This document shows, one piece after another, positions 44,413 through 55,410 of a DNA stretch of 64,000 nucleotides. How positions within the stretch are numbered: position 1 is the first letter of the stretch; every line of letters starts with the position of its first letter. The DNA is taken from positions 124,001 to 188,000 of the forward strand of contig JAJOZX010002713.1 in NCBI GenBank assembly GCA_023014485.1, read 5' to 3'. Position numbers and translations under genes: made by a program. The notes below the pieces were generated by a model, which made no database searches, was not told where the DNA came from, and worked only from the letters and a program-made list of their open reading frames with translations. The DNA is from Bathynomus jamesi. Its lineage: Eukaryota > Arthropoda > Malacostraca > Isopoda > Cirolanidae.

Positions 44413-46777
44413 CACTGGCCAACAAAATGAAACTTTTTTTCTCATCACAAACATCATCACACTTTTCTTAATGCATTTTTCGCGCTGATACCGAATCTGG
44501 TTTTATGTTTTTTCTAGCACGTATAGTTATATAGATACACTGGTTTTGATATTTTTAAGTTTTTGATATTGCTATAAGAAAATTTATGGATGTATAGATC
44601 ACACTTAGGAATGCTAAACAACAAATACATCATATACCTTATTCAATGTACTTATAAATAAAGAATATATACATTATTTTATTAAAAGCGCTGTGAGTGT
44701 GATTTCCTTTTGTAAATTTGGCCTGGATTGTCACGATACAGCATCCAACAATGGTCCGCCATCATGCTTTCATTCCAATATCCTTGGTAGCGCTTCTCCA
44801 TCATCTGAATATCTTGATGGAAGCGCTCTCCTTGCTCGTCACTCACTGCACCAAGGTTTTCAGGAAAGAAATCTAAGTGGGAATGCAGGAAGTGAATTTT
44901 TAACGACATTCGACACTCCATTTCTTTGAAGGCATCAAGGAGGTTCTTGACTCCATCCTTATACGCAGGTGACTTGTTGCTTCCAAGGAAGTTTTCACAT
45001 ATCCATTTGAACGCCAGCCAAGCCTTCAATTCCAGCGGACTTAGGACTTTTTCAAATTCAGTGTCATTCAAAACCTCCCTTATTTGTGGCCCAACAAAAA
45101 TTCCTTCCTTCAATTTTGCTGCAGTAACCTTCGGAAATTTCCTTGAAAGGTATTGGAACCCTTCAGAATTGACTTTACCCATTGCTTTAACAAAATTATT
45201 CATTAAACCAAGTTTAATGTGAAGAGGTGGCAGATAGATCTTTTGGGGATCCACTAAAGGGACAGACTGGACATTGCTTATCCCTGGGACATATGTATAC
45301 CTAAGTGGCCAGTCACTTTTGGTGTAATGTTCTATAGTGGCGCGACTGTCCCACAGGCAAAGGAAACAACAACATTTTGTGAATCCTGACTGCATACCCA
45401 TAAGCATTCCTATAACTTTTAGATCTCCACAAACATTCCATTGATGACTGTCGTATTTGATTGCCTTAAGTAGTATATCCATATTGTCATATGTCTCTTT
45501 TAGATGGACGGAATGGGCAATGGGGATGGATAGCATTATATTACCATTATGCAAAAGAACTGCTTTCAGGCTTCTCTGCGACGAATCAATAAAGAGGCGC
45601 CACTCAGATGCCACATACGTCTGAGATATGGCTGTAAATAGTCCATTGATGTCATGGCAATAACAGAGAGGACCGTCTACTGAAAAGAATGCTGTTAATT
45701 CAAAATTCCGCTTTCGGTAGTAACTAATACGAACATTGTTCTCAAGTAAATTGTTCTCCTTAGTCTTGAGGCGAGAAGCTCTGATTTCTCTTTAGACAGC
45801 GATAAGTCTCTAACAAGATCATTCAACTGTCCTTGGGTTAACTTTTTAGGCTCTAAATGTCTACCTTCAAAAGTGTACTCTGGTTCTGTAGATGGTCCGG
45901 AAACGCCAGTTGCACCTTCATCACTTTCCATGTCATCTATGATAGAATCTAGCCTATCACTTGGGGAATTGGAATGGGCAATGTTTCATCATGTTTTACT
46001 GGTCTACGTGCTGAATCCAAGTTTGGATATACAATCTGGTGTTTGTTCTTGGCAGAAAACCCCATTAAGTTCACACTACAAAAATAACAGTCTTCATGAT
46101 GATCTCTCGGCTCCCTCCATATCATGGGTATGGCAAATGGCATTGAAGCTTTCTTTTTGTTAAGCCAATCACGTAATCAATTTGAACAGCCAAAACAGAT
46201 TTGATGTGGCGCCCATGGTTTATCTTGGTCACCTAGATGGCAACCAAAGTATAGCTTGTATATTTTCTTAATGTCGGTTGTAATACTTCGTCGCTGTGTT
46301 TTAGTTGTCAACTGGCCGCATACGAAACAGAACTTGTCGGGGTCATTCTTACATTGTCGAGGCATGTTGACTGACCTGAGCAAACTATAAATTCAATAAA
46401 AATGTACACCAACTTGACACAACAAGTTCTTGGACTGGACTGATCTTTTGACACACAAAGCACGGCGTTGTTGCCTGAATCACAATGCTGCTAGACGTAA
46501 AAGCTCACACCTGATATACATAAGATGTATAATTAAGATAATTGAAATAAATAAGATGAATAAACTAAAAAAACACAATAAAATAAACACAATCAAATGT
46601 TGAAATATTAGTATTTTGCCTATTTAAAATGGTTAAATCTGTGTAGTTATATATATGCCTTCATCTTGAAAACTATACGTGCTAGAAAAAATCTGAATGC
46701 AGTTTTGGAATCAGCGTGAAAAATGTTATCCAACCACCACAAATTTTACTCTGATGAAAAATCTTTGTTGACCAGTG
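44413..46777 (-). mobile_element. TIR element with CACTGG ends and TTA duplication
   Basis: 2,365 bp. Inverted ends of about 110 bp, imperfect, begin CACTGGCCAACAAA and CACTGGTCAACAAA and share TTTTTTCTAGCACGTATAGTT further in. The 3-bp duplication TTA lies at 44410-44412 and 46778-46780. It encodes one protein on the minus strand. CACT ends plus a 3-bp duplication fit the CACTA/Mirage/Chapaev (CMC) group, but the protein was not recognised as such, so the class is open. Confidence 0.8.
44682..46365 (-). pseudogene. Conserved arthropod transposon protein of the CACTGG element
   Basis: ATG at 46365 (MPRQCKND), about 560 codons. N-terminal cysteines: CFVCGQL, LYFGCHLGDQDKPWAPHQIC and FGC, then MPFAIPMIWREPRDHHEDC and YFC, a likely zinc-binding region. 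The C-terminal 310 codons (44682-45614) are open: WRLFIDSSQRSLKAVLLHNG, HQWNVCGDLKVIGMLMG, CCFLCLWDSRA, LPPLHIKLGLMNNFVKAM, and DEQGERFHQDIQMMEKRYQG. I know this family as abundant hypothetical proteins in arthropods and cnidarians. The D-rich FIDSS and CGDLK motifs could be catalytic acids; that is inference. Breaks: TGA near 46170, shifts near 45950, 45790 and 45640. Confidence 0.75.
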
Positions 46778-47340
46778 TTATTAATGGTGCAATTATGAAA
46801 ATAAATTAAAGCTGATCATCGTCATCATTATAATTACAGTATATTGTCGCTCTATTGGATTTAAAGGCGCCCACCGCCCGACAGCGATAAGACTCCATTC
46901 GTGCATTCGAAATACACTATTGCCAGGAGCTGGGCGATTTGTCTTTTCCGTTTCTTATCGAAGTTGCAGCCTGCCACCCCAATTTGGCCCGAGGTAAGGT
47001 AGTCCAGGTTCGGGACCCCTATTTCCCACTTCCTATTTCTTTTTTACTTTCTCGCTTTTTATAAATACATTTGATTTTACAAAAATTGAATTTCTCGTGT
47101 AAGATTCAAATTTAGAATTCAACAATTGGATTCTGATTACAATAATTGTATTGAATTCAAGGTTCATTCTATTTCCGCTTGAAGGCATCTTTAAAATTTA
47201 ATGTAACCTTGATTAATCTTGGTTTTGCTTCCGCCGAATTGTTCATTCTGACGAAGGTCAAGATTGTTGCTCCACCTTAGACGTACAGCTTAAGATGGAA
47301 TCTGAACCACGATCCACTACGGACAGTCAGAAATTATAAA
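46778..47340. other. Intergenic, partly SINE tail
   Basis: No gene seen. The part from about 47180 to 47340 is probably the body of the minus-strand SINE whose head lies at 47341-47419. Confidence 0.4.
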
Positions 47341-47419
47341 GTCCTTGCCCGGATTCGATCTCACGACCTACCGATCAGCAGCAGCCCAGCGTCTTAACCA
47401 CAAGGCCACCCAAGGTACC
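47341..47419 (-). repeat. tRNA-derived SINE head
   Basis: On the minus strand, GGCCTTGTGGTTAAGACGCT gives a tRNA-like A box and GTGAGATCGAATCCGGGC a B box, as in tRNA-derived SINEs. The cloverleaf is not regular, so I do not call a functional tRNA gene. Confidence 0.7.
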
Positions 47420-47572
47420 CATTTATCTACCAACCAATTATTATTGCGTGGAACAGTCTTTCCCAAACTTTTCTCCTACGTTACCCAAACTCTTGATTTC
47501 CTCCATCCGTATTACCCCCTTCAAAGAAAGCACACACAAAATAACGAACTATTATATTATATATATATATAT

Positions 47573-48377
47573 ATAAGCAAACAACTATAGGGAAAAGGAA
47601 ACAGAAACACGAAATCCGAGCGCTTTCGTGATATATTCACATCTTCAAGGAACAACAAGTAATAGGCAGATTTTACAAGTAAATGAGTTAAATACACAAG
47701 CGAAAAAAATTCCCAGTCGACAACTCAATTTAAAAAAACCATAAAACACTAAATATTTTTTTCAATAGATAATTTAATCTGAAGGAAGCTAAATTATTGA
47801 ATATAAAAGAACTATATAGATGAAATTAGACAATTAACATGTACAGAAAACAAAAATTATATTATTATAACAATTATTAGAAATAGTATTTAACTAAAGC
47901 AGGCAATTAAGTGGCAAGAATTTAATGAAAACAAAGGGAATGGTGCCAACATCTTACAGAATATTCCAAACTTCTACAATCTGAAAAAAAAAAAAAAAAA
48001 ACTCTCCCAATAGCCAACCTGATCAAAAGTCTAATAAACCACCAAACACACAAATATTATATACGAAAATAATATTACAATGCACACATAAGAATGTTAA
48101 CAGTTCTTAAAATAAAATATTTCTTTCGTAGATAATATTTGTGTGCTTGGTGGTTTATTAGACTTTTGATCAGGTTGGCCTATTGAAAAAAATATTTAGT
48201 GTGTTTTATGGTTTTTTAAAATGAGTTGCCGACTGGGAATTTTTTTCGCTTGTGTATTTAACTCATTTACTTTGTAAAATCTGCCTATTACTTGTTGTTC
48301 TTTAAAGATGTGAATATATCACGAAAGCGCTCGGATTTCGTGTTTCTTTTTCCTTTTCCCTGTGGTTGTTTGCTTAT
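47573..48377. repeat. Foldback element beside a TA run
   Basis: Outer arms of about 200 bp (47573-47775, 48178-48377) and inner arms of about 50 bp (48010-48058, 48134-48183) are inverted copies. The ends read ATAAGCAAACAACTATAGGG and, inverted, ATAAGCAAACAACCACAGGG; both include ACGAAATCCGAGCGCTTTCG. It begins directly at a TATATA run (47554-47572). It could be two inverted ends of a Penelope-like retroelement, which favour TA runs; low certainty. Confidence 0.75.
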
Positions 48378-48420
48378 TAATAAGATCACGTGTTATTCTG
48401 TGATTTTACTGCATATACAT

Positions 48421-49013
48421 TAGGGCGGCTCGTTTTTACACTTTTTTCGATATTTGATTGGGGGTAGTGCGGAAAAGTTGCGCTTTGGAGAGAAAATAAA
48501 GTGTGTAAAATTTTTTTGATCTACGTCAATACCTTCCGGTGGCGGGGAGTCCTTAAAAATCGAAAAATAGGCCTGAAAACACATAAAAATTTTATATAAT
48601 TTTATATAATTTTTATATAATGTTCATTGTTCAATGACTGCTATTAATTTATTCAAGCCTATAATAGTGTTCTCAGGGTTGTTTGCACAGAAATATACCG
48701 GAATTAACATTTGTATAACATCTTGTTAAAACTTGCTTTAAATCAATATTGTGGATATTTTAACGGCTAAGACGCCACCGGAAGTTATTAACAGATTGTG
48801 CTGAAATTTTTATTGTTTATTTTGTAAGTCTTTAAAACCATTTTCCAATCTACCACGTTAGGCCTATTTTTCGATTTTTAAGGACTCGCCGCCACCGGAA
48901 GGTATTGACGTAGATCAAAAAAATTTTACACACTTTATTTTCTCTCCAAATCGCAACTTTTCCGCACTACCCCCAATCAAATATCGAAAAAAGTGTAAAA
49001 ACGAGCCGCCCTA
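48421..49013. mobile_element. Very young miniature element with long inverted ends
   Basis: 593 bp, inverted ends of about 153 bp differing at about two positions, starting TAGGGCGGCTCGTTTTTACA. Perfect 8-bp duplication ATATACAT (48413-48420, 49014-49021). Non-coding. The TAGG..GG.TCGTTTTT start resembles the end of the 30181 transposon. Confidence 0.92.
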
Positions 49014-49030
49014 ATATACATATATATATA

Positions 49031-49805
49031 CAGGGTGTTTGAAAACTTTCTGTACAAATTGTAATGGGGGATAGGCAACACCAAGACAAACCCTTTTCGT
49101 CTATAAGTGTATGTCCGCTGACGTCACCATTCGGCGCGAGAGGGCGCCGCTGCAATTGGCTAAAAGGTGAAGTGGGCTAGACTCGCGCTTGCCGCGGGCA
49201 TTCTTAAATCGGACGTAGTACGCGTAACATGGAGCGCTTCACGACTGCTGAGATGGCTGATATGCATATGGTGTATGGGGCTGCCAATGGAAACGGAAGA
49301 GCTGCTGTGAGGTTGTACCGACAGCGCTTCCCAAACAGACGTGTGCCAAACCACCAAACGTTTGCGCATTTGCATCGGCGACTGCGAGAAACTGGAACAT
49401 CCCATGCAAACATGCATGACACTGGTCGGGAGAGAAACGTGCGCACTCCTGACATGGAAGAAGAAATCCTACGGCGATTTGAGGACAATCCAAGCGCAAG
49501 CACGCGAGGTGTTGCACGTATCCTCGGTGTGAACCACGACCTGGTCTGGAGAGTGTTGCACGAGCAGCAGTTACATCCGTTTCATCGTCAGAGAGTCCAG
49601 GCATTACAACCTCGGGATTACCCTCTTCGTGTGGAATTCGCACGCTGGTTTCTGCAGTAGACAGCGGTGCAGCCTAATTTTCCGGCTTATGTGCTGTTCT
49701 CAGATGAGGCCTGTTTCACACGTGAGGGTGTGTTTAACATGCACAATTCTCACGTGTGGGCGCACGCAAATCCACATGCTACACATTATTTACCAACAGG
49801 TAAAG
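49031..49805 (+). mobile_element. Mariner-like element, 5' half
   Basis: Starts ACAGGGTGTTTGAAAACTTTC after a TA run, the usual ACAGGGTGTT end of DUF4817-type mariner relatives. It breaks off after CCAACAG near 49800; no right end is present. Confidence 0.7.
49229..49805 (+). pseudogene. Mariner-like transposase, N-terminal half
   Basis: MERFTTAEMADMHMVYGAAN, RVPNHQTFAHLHRRLRETG, then a helix-turn-helix STRGVARILGVNHDLVWRVL, a TAG in WFLQ-stop (49658), and the first catalytic strand VLFSDEACFTREGVFN with H-V-W-A. The remaining catalytic part is absent. It belongs to the DUF4817 plus HTH plus DDE_3 type common in arthropods. Confidence 0.75.
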
Positions 49806-49939
49806 AGGAATTATGTATTTCATAATTGTGTTTGCAAGACAGTGGCAAAATTAATTTCCGCGGTTACATTATGTTCAGATTCAGATTCGGGATAATTTAC
49901 CCATAGTAAATGGAAGGATGACCAGCTGGGTTAGTTGCG

Positions 49940-50006
49940 CGCCGCCTGCCTTCGCCAGGAATCGAACTCGTAGTCAGCGATGCTAACCACTACACCACCA
50001 CTGCTG
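49940..50006 (-). repeat. tRNA-like SINE head
   Basis: On the minus strand, GTGGTGTAGTGGTTAGCATC is an A-box region and GAGTTCGATTCCTGGCG a B box with tRNA-like spacing. Probably a SINE head; a decayed tRNA copy is the alternative. Confidence 0.65.
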
Positions 50007-50629
50007 AAAAATGCAATGAGAAAAAAAAATTGTTTTTAGTACGAGTATACCTTATTATTTTGTTTTATCAAAGCTCCTACAATGATGTCCACATTGCTAA
50101 GAATATCAAATGGACTTTCAATATACTGTAATGAAATATTTTCGTAAGCTACAAAAGGGGGCGTCTAAGTAGAACAAATTACAGCAGTAGCTGAACGTAT
50201 CAGTCTGTCTCGTACAGTTTCCATGCAATTCTTTATCATTGTTGACGCCAAATTATGTATTAATGTTTTGTTAAGTAAGGAAATTCATGAAGACTTATTT
50301 ACATATAATAAGGATTACAAATAAGCCATAAAAAATAGTCTACTTTCCACACACACACACACACACACACACAAACCAAAAAAAAAAGACGAACATTACC
50401 TTACTCTATTAAGTGACGAAGCTCTTTAAAGACCATTTCTTTATTATGTAACGTGATATAAGTTCGTAATAATATCTGATCATGGTAACTGATGTGATAA
50501 ACGTTACAAAGATATCTGCATTCTTTAGTTTCTTAATTTTTTAATTAATTTAGCTTCAGTAAATTTAGCTTGTATTTACTGTAAAATTAAGTCGTAAATG
50601 CCAACAAAAACAACAGTTTATTTTAATAG
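50007..50629. other. Spacer with (CA)n
   Basis: AT-rich, no gene. A CA microsatellite of about 13 units lies near 50348-50373. Confidence 0.6.
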
Positions 50630-50992
50630 TACAGTGCAACCTCGAGAATCCGGAATTCTAAAATTCGATTCCAACAGTTGTCCGGAAAATTTTCTCAAGA
50701 TTCCAAATTTCTCTGACATCCGGCAAACCTTCCTAAATTTGGAAAGAGCGGGAGTAGTAGTAGTTCACGGACTAGCCACTCTGGCATCCATCCGGGGACG
50801 AGGGTTGCTCACGCTTCGGCCTGCTACTCCACCATTTTCGGTGCGTTCAATTCTTCGTCAGTTCGGGTATACTTTATACTCTACTTTTGTACTTTGGAAA
50901 TGGAGACAAGTAAAATATTTGGGTATAAATCAATTACACTGGGTGTGTATAAAGTAACGCGAGTGAAGAGACATATTCGATTTTGAATTATA

Positions 50993-52183
50993 CAGGGTGT
51001 ACATAAAGTCAGGATCTATTTTTGTGAAGCACTTGGAAATTATATGGAATTCAATCATAAAATGATAAAGTGGTAACATTTATTAAATAATTAAGAGTAG
51101 GATTCGACGTGACGCCCATCAGTATCCCTGCACAGCTCAAATCGTTCCGCAGCATTTCTAAACACATTCTGGAGCATTTGCGGGGTTATGTTATCTGCAG
51201 CAGTTCGTATACGTGTACGTAAGTTTTCAAGACTCGTAATCTTCGTCTGATAGACGTGCGATTTGATAAAGCCCCATGCAAAGAAATCTAAAGGGGTTAA
51301 ATCTGGTGATCTCGCTGGGCAAGGTCTTTTGTTGCTTCCGCGTCCGATCCAGCGATTTGGAAAACGTCCATTTAGATAATCCTGAACAATTTTGGCATAG
51401 TGACAAGGAGCACCATCATGTTGATAGACGACGGTACTAACAATCCTATCCCCAATCAGCTGAGGTTCAAGGAATTGCTGCAACGTGTCCAGATAAATAA
51501 GCCCCGTAACTGTAGCTTCAGCAAAGAAAAAAGGACCATAAACCTTAGATTTTGTTAAACCCATCCAGACATTAACTTTGGGTGAGTCTCTTTCCCAATT
51601 TTGGACGAAATCATTCGGTCTTTCATCTGCCCAAATTCGACAGTTATGGCGATTTACTTTTCCACACGTATGGAAAGTGGCTTCATCACTAAAGAGAATG
51701 TTGTCCATTAAATTATCACTCCAGGTTTGTTCTACGAGATCAGCACACACAGCACTTCGTCGAGGGAAATCTTCCTCATGTAAATCATCATGTAAAACCT
51801 GCAAATGATAGCTTTTCTTCTGCAAATTAACTTTCAGAATTTTGTGCACAGATGACGTCGGGAGGCCGAGTCTGTGTGATGCAGCACGAACGGACGTACG
51901 TGGCTCCTCAGTGATAATTCCGCGTACAGCATTCACGGTAAGATCTGACATACTCCCGTTCGTTTAAATTTGTTCACCAATTTTCGTATTGTCTTGTCTA
52001 TTGGCCCCGGCTTATGAAATCTCCTTCTAAACTTCTCTCTGATGTCATTGTATTTCTTTCCCTCGATTCGCCACATTACTATTGCCACACGCTCTTCTGT
52101 ATTCATTCTAAGGGCTTCTGAAAAGAAAAATAGAAAAAAATAATTATTTCACAAAAATAGATCCTGACTTTATGTACACCCTG
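50993..52183 (-). mobile_element. Nearly intact mariner-family element
   Basis: 1,191 bp with 36-bp perfect inverted ends starting CAGGGTGTACATAAAGTCAG and TA duplications (50991-50992, 52184-52185). One transposase gene on the minus strand has a single frameshift. Confidence 0.92.
51091..52106 (-). pseudogene. Mariner-family transposase, one frameshift
   Basis: ATG at 52104-52106 (MNTEERVAIVMWRIEGKKY), about 338 codons to the stop at 51091. N-terminal DNA-binding helices; second helix-turn-helix SVRAASHRLGLPTSSVHKIL; catalytic acids in NILFSDEATFHTCG, VVYQHDGAPCHYAK and SPDLTPLDFFAWGF. I count 42 residues between the second and third aspartate. It ends ERFELCRDTDGRHVESYS. One base is gained or lost near 51957; everything else is open. 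It acts in the nucleus, cutting at the terminal repeats. Confidence 0.85.
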
Positions 52184-52524
52184 TATTAACGCGAGTGAAC
52201 ATGGAGAAGTAATATTTATTACATGAACTTTATAACAATTGTATATTCGGTCGTAAGGTTTATAAGAGGTGTTGAAAATGTTTTAAAAGTTAAAAAGCAA
52301 GTTAAAACTAGTTTAACAAGGTTGGGAACCAGTACCAGTATCAAATACTACTAGTAACAACCACAGATTTTGGTACCGATACCACTCATTTAAAGTTTTA
52401 AATACCAGTACCAGTAACTCTCAAAAGCAACTGGTATACTACATAATCTGGTGGTATTTTCATTTAAAACACAACCATATCCTGATCGTTTTCAAGTAAC
52501 CTTCCTCAAATTCCTTGATGCACT

Positions 52525-52718
52525 ATGCCCTATAAGAACTATTCTGTCTTTATTTTTATTACTGAATTTATAAAACCTGAAGCTAAACGACCAAATCCTT
52601 TAGTAGAAGCTGCTCGAATAGTTTCTACCCCTCCTCCAACTGAAGTCAGTGTGGAGAGGCTCTTTTCATCTATGCATTTCATTTTCAATGATTTGAGGTC
52701 ATCTTTGTCAGAAACCTC
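52525..52718 (+). pseudogene. hAT transposase C-terminal block
   Basis: NPLVEAARIVSTPPPTEVSV then ERLFSSMHFIFNDLRSSLSE is the hAT dimerisation motif. The frame is cut at 52718 by a miniature element and resumes after 53242 as NKILFLKFNGLN then stop. Confidence 0.85.
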
Positions 52719-53234
52719 GGATAATCTCTAGGAGCGCTCCATTTTTCAATATTAAACATACACTCATAAAACATATACCATTTGAAAGCTCACATTTTTC
52801 TGAGTCTAAAAATGTAGTAATCCAAAAGTATCAACAACAAATAAAAAGTAACTAGATTTACCTAATTAATTATTTGACGCGTGACGTCATTAACTACATT
52901 ATAAAGGTTGGCTAAGTTATAAATCTTCAGTCTGTGTTGTAAGATGGTATGTCTGGTAATTGTTACGCTAACCTAACCTAACATGAATATGTTATTACAT
53001 TATCATTTGTATAATTTAGGTCTCGGGGGTACGGGGGCTCCGCCCCCGTAAAGATCACGCATCACAAATTGATCGGTATAGGGTTTTATATTTAAACCTA
53101 GTTACTTTTTATTTGCTATTGATACTTTTGGATTACTACATTTTTAGACTCAGAAAAATGTGAGCTTTCAAATGGTATATGTTTTATGAGTGTATGTTTA
53201 ATATTGAAAAATGGAACGCTCCTAGAGATTTACC
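52719..53234. mobile_element. Miniature element inside the hAT
   Basis: 516 bp. Inverted ends of about 140 bp start GGATAATCTCTAGGAGCG and GGTAAATCTCTAGGAGCG. Perfect 8-bp duplication GAAACCTC (52711-52718, 53235-53242). Removal restores the hAT frame. The centre carries GGGGGCTCCGCCCCC. Confidence 0.9.
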
Positions 53235-54059
53235 GAAACCTCCTCAAATAAAATTTTGTTTTTGAAGTTTAATGGACTTAACTGAAGCAGACAATGTTTT
53301 TTCTCATTTCATTTAAACGAGTTAAACTTTTTTTTACAAGTGATGAAGAGGGTTATAAACTTTATTTAGTTACCGTATGCATATTTAAGAAATAATTAGT
53401 ATTTCATTTTAACAATATTAAAGATAGATTCCACAGTGATCAGAAGGTTAAAAATTTTCTTTAGTTATGCATATACAAAAAATTGTATTTCAGTTTTGTA
53501 ATATTAAAAGTAAATTCTAGATGTATAAAGTGTTTGTAGGTTCTAGAACTATTAACCATTACTACAACTGGTACCAGTACCATTTTCGAAAGTTGGTAAT
53601 ATTAGTACCACTTAGTCACAAATATCAGTACCAGGACCAACCTAGTTAAAAATTATCGTACCAATACCAGTACCAATATCATTTATATTGCTGGTACCCA
53701 GCCCTGGTTTAAACCAGTTCAATTCGGATTTGTCTCTTCAATTGTTTACTTTATAGTTTATACACACCCTGCACTGTATTATTGCTAGTTTTCATTTTAG
53801 GTAAATATTTATGCCTTGTTTAAGTTTTCATTTTGAAATCCAGAAAATTCCGAAATCCAAAAATGGTTTTGTCCCGAGCTTTCCAGATTCTTGAAGTTTT
53901 ACTGTAATTACTGCGCCGTGACGTCTTGGAAAGACAAAACATTTCTACCAACAGTGCAGTTAAGGTGGTGCGTGGAAAAGACATATAGAAAGATAGATAG
54001 AGAAATATATATAGAGGGAGAGACTGATAGAAGAAGATATAGTTATAGATAGATATAGC

Positions 54060-54235
54060 GTGGAAACTCATTTCCCCACTGTATGGGGCTGAGAGTGCTC
54101 CAAGGGTCACCTGAGATCGACGACAGGGTGAGTGGCCGGCCCAACCCAACCCAAGCGCCAGCAGCAGGGAGCGAACCCAAAGCTTCACCGCCCAGAGTCC
54201 GACATCGATACCTTGGGTTGTAAGTCCGGGAATAT
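54060..54235 (-). repeat. Possible tRNA-derived SINE
   Basis: On the minus strand, GATGTCGGACTCTGGGCGGT followed by GGGTTCGCTCCCTG gives B-box-like and weak A-box-like motifs. It abuts the end of the Gypsy-like remnant. Confidence 0.4.
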
Positions 54236-55360
54236 TCCCCCAAAATTAAGGTTCCAGTACGTCCGTCACACTGTACAAGTTTCTCCATGCAGACGTTTCT
54301 CACCTCTTGCTTACGCAACATATTTATATGGTAGCTGTTTTTACATCTGCCCCACTCTAATTACATAGTCCACCACGCTTATTTGCCTCACAACTTCATA
54401 TGACCCTTTCCATTCAGCCATTAACTTATTTGCTACCGTCAGTAGTAGTATACAGTACATACTTGATCTCCGGGCTTCAGGTCGTCTCTCCCTTGCCCTC
54501 ATATCACATATACGCTTCTGACGCCGCTTTGCCTTGGTTTGTCGCACTTTTGCCTCCTCTAGACACCGCTTTACCTTATCTTTCATATCCAGGACATGAC
54601 TTGTAGCACTGTTCTCTTCTCCTTGCTGGAGTAGCCATGAATTGTTCAACAAATAGAAAGGACCCCTGACCTGATGACCAAAGAGCAATTCAAAGGGTGA
54701 AAAACCTGTTGACTCATGAAGGACTTCTCTGTATGCAAAGAGAAGTGGTTGAATCAGCCTATCCCAATCCTTGGGGTCCTCACTTGAAAACTTTTTTATC
54801 ATCATTTTCAGTGTACCATTAAATTTTTCACAGAGTTCATTCGTCTGTCGGTGATACGTGGTAGTTTTGATGGATCTTATGTTTGTAATCATGTAGAATG
54901 CCTGCATGGTGGCACTCGTGAAATTTGTGAGTATCCCAACCGTGAGAACATCTGAATGAGTGTCTTTGCCACATCCATTGCAATTATGTTCATCATTGCC
55001 ATTGCATTCGGATATTTGGTAGCACAGTCAATCATGACCAATACATACTGATTCCTTTTTACTGAAGGTGTCAATGGTCCAGTTATATTAATGCCTACCC
55101 TCTTAAATGGAGTAGATATCACTCCATAATTGGTATCTGCATTTTCCCTTTGACATATCTCAAACAAAATACTGTGATTCTGTTAATGGTTTTACCAACT
55201 CCAATATGTCCTGCCAACAAATTATCATGTCCTAACTCCATGACTTTCGTCTGCAGCTTGATGGGCACCACTACCTGGGTTAAGTCTTTTTTCATAGTTC
55301 CTGATCAGTACACCATCCTTCACTCCATAATTGGTATCTGCATTTTCCGTCACCCTTTTC
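54236..55360 (-). pseudogene. Integrase of the Gypsy-like remnant
   Basis: HHCC zinc region NLLAGHIGVGKTINRI and FEICQRENADTN, then FKRVGINITGPLTPS, where the usual first catalytic aspartate (D-I-x-G-P-L) is asparagine; YVLVMIDCATKYPNAMAM; and NELCEKFNGTLKMMIKKF with the glutamate. The D of the TD.G motif falls in a broken stretch near 54900. The C-terminal domain runs past 54341 in another frame (YHINMLRKQEVRN). Several stops and shifts. Confidence 0.75.
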
Positions 55361-55410
55361 CAGATACCGTGCAGTTTCTCATTCTCCTTCTGCAAGGTAA
55401 TTAGCTCTTT

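Larger units (their letters stand above)
52317..53706 (+). mobile_element. hAT element remnant with subterminal repeats
   Basis: Ends CAAGGTTGGGAACCAGTACC and, inverted, CAGGGCTGGGTACCAGCA. GTTTAA repeats at 52311-52316 and 53707-53712 are probably part of the 8-bp duplication. ACCAGTACC-type words cluster just inside both ends, like hAT subterminal transposase sites. It keeps only the C-terminal block of the transposase. Confidence 0.75.
50937..53776. mobile_element. Mariner-type shell inside the pogo-like element
   Basis: Ends CACTGGGTGTGTATAAAGTAA and, inverted, CAGTGCAGGGTGTGTATAAA, with a shared GAAGAGACA further in. TA at 50935-50936 and 53777-53778. Contains a mariner and a hAT side by side and almost nothing of its own. 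Confidence 0.6.
50632..53904. mobile_element. Pogo-like outer element of a five-element nest
   Basis: Left end CAGTGCAACCTCGAGAATCC and, inverted, CAGTAAAACTTCAAGAATCT, each followed by CCGGA/CTGGA-rich sequence, as in pogo/Tigger elements. TA duplications at 50630-50631 and 53905-53906. About 430 bp of its own sequence survives; the rest is inserts. An open frame at 50598-50957 crosses its left end and is not a gene. Confidence 0.65.

Noticed and set aside
47341..50006. Functional tRNA genes on the minus strand
   Set aside because: A- and B-box motifs are present, but regular stems are not, and the 47341-47419 head appears to run on into a SINE body.
50598..50957. 119-codon open frame as a small gene
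   Set aside because: It crosses the pogo-like terminal repeat and has no recognisable motif.
52990..53070. GC-rich palindrome GGGGGCTCCGCCCCC as a promoter GC box
   Set aside because: It lies in the middle of a miniature element with no gene downstream.
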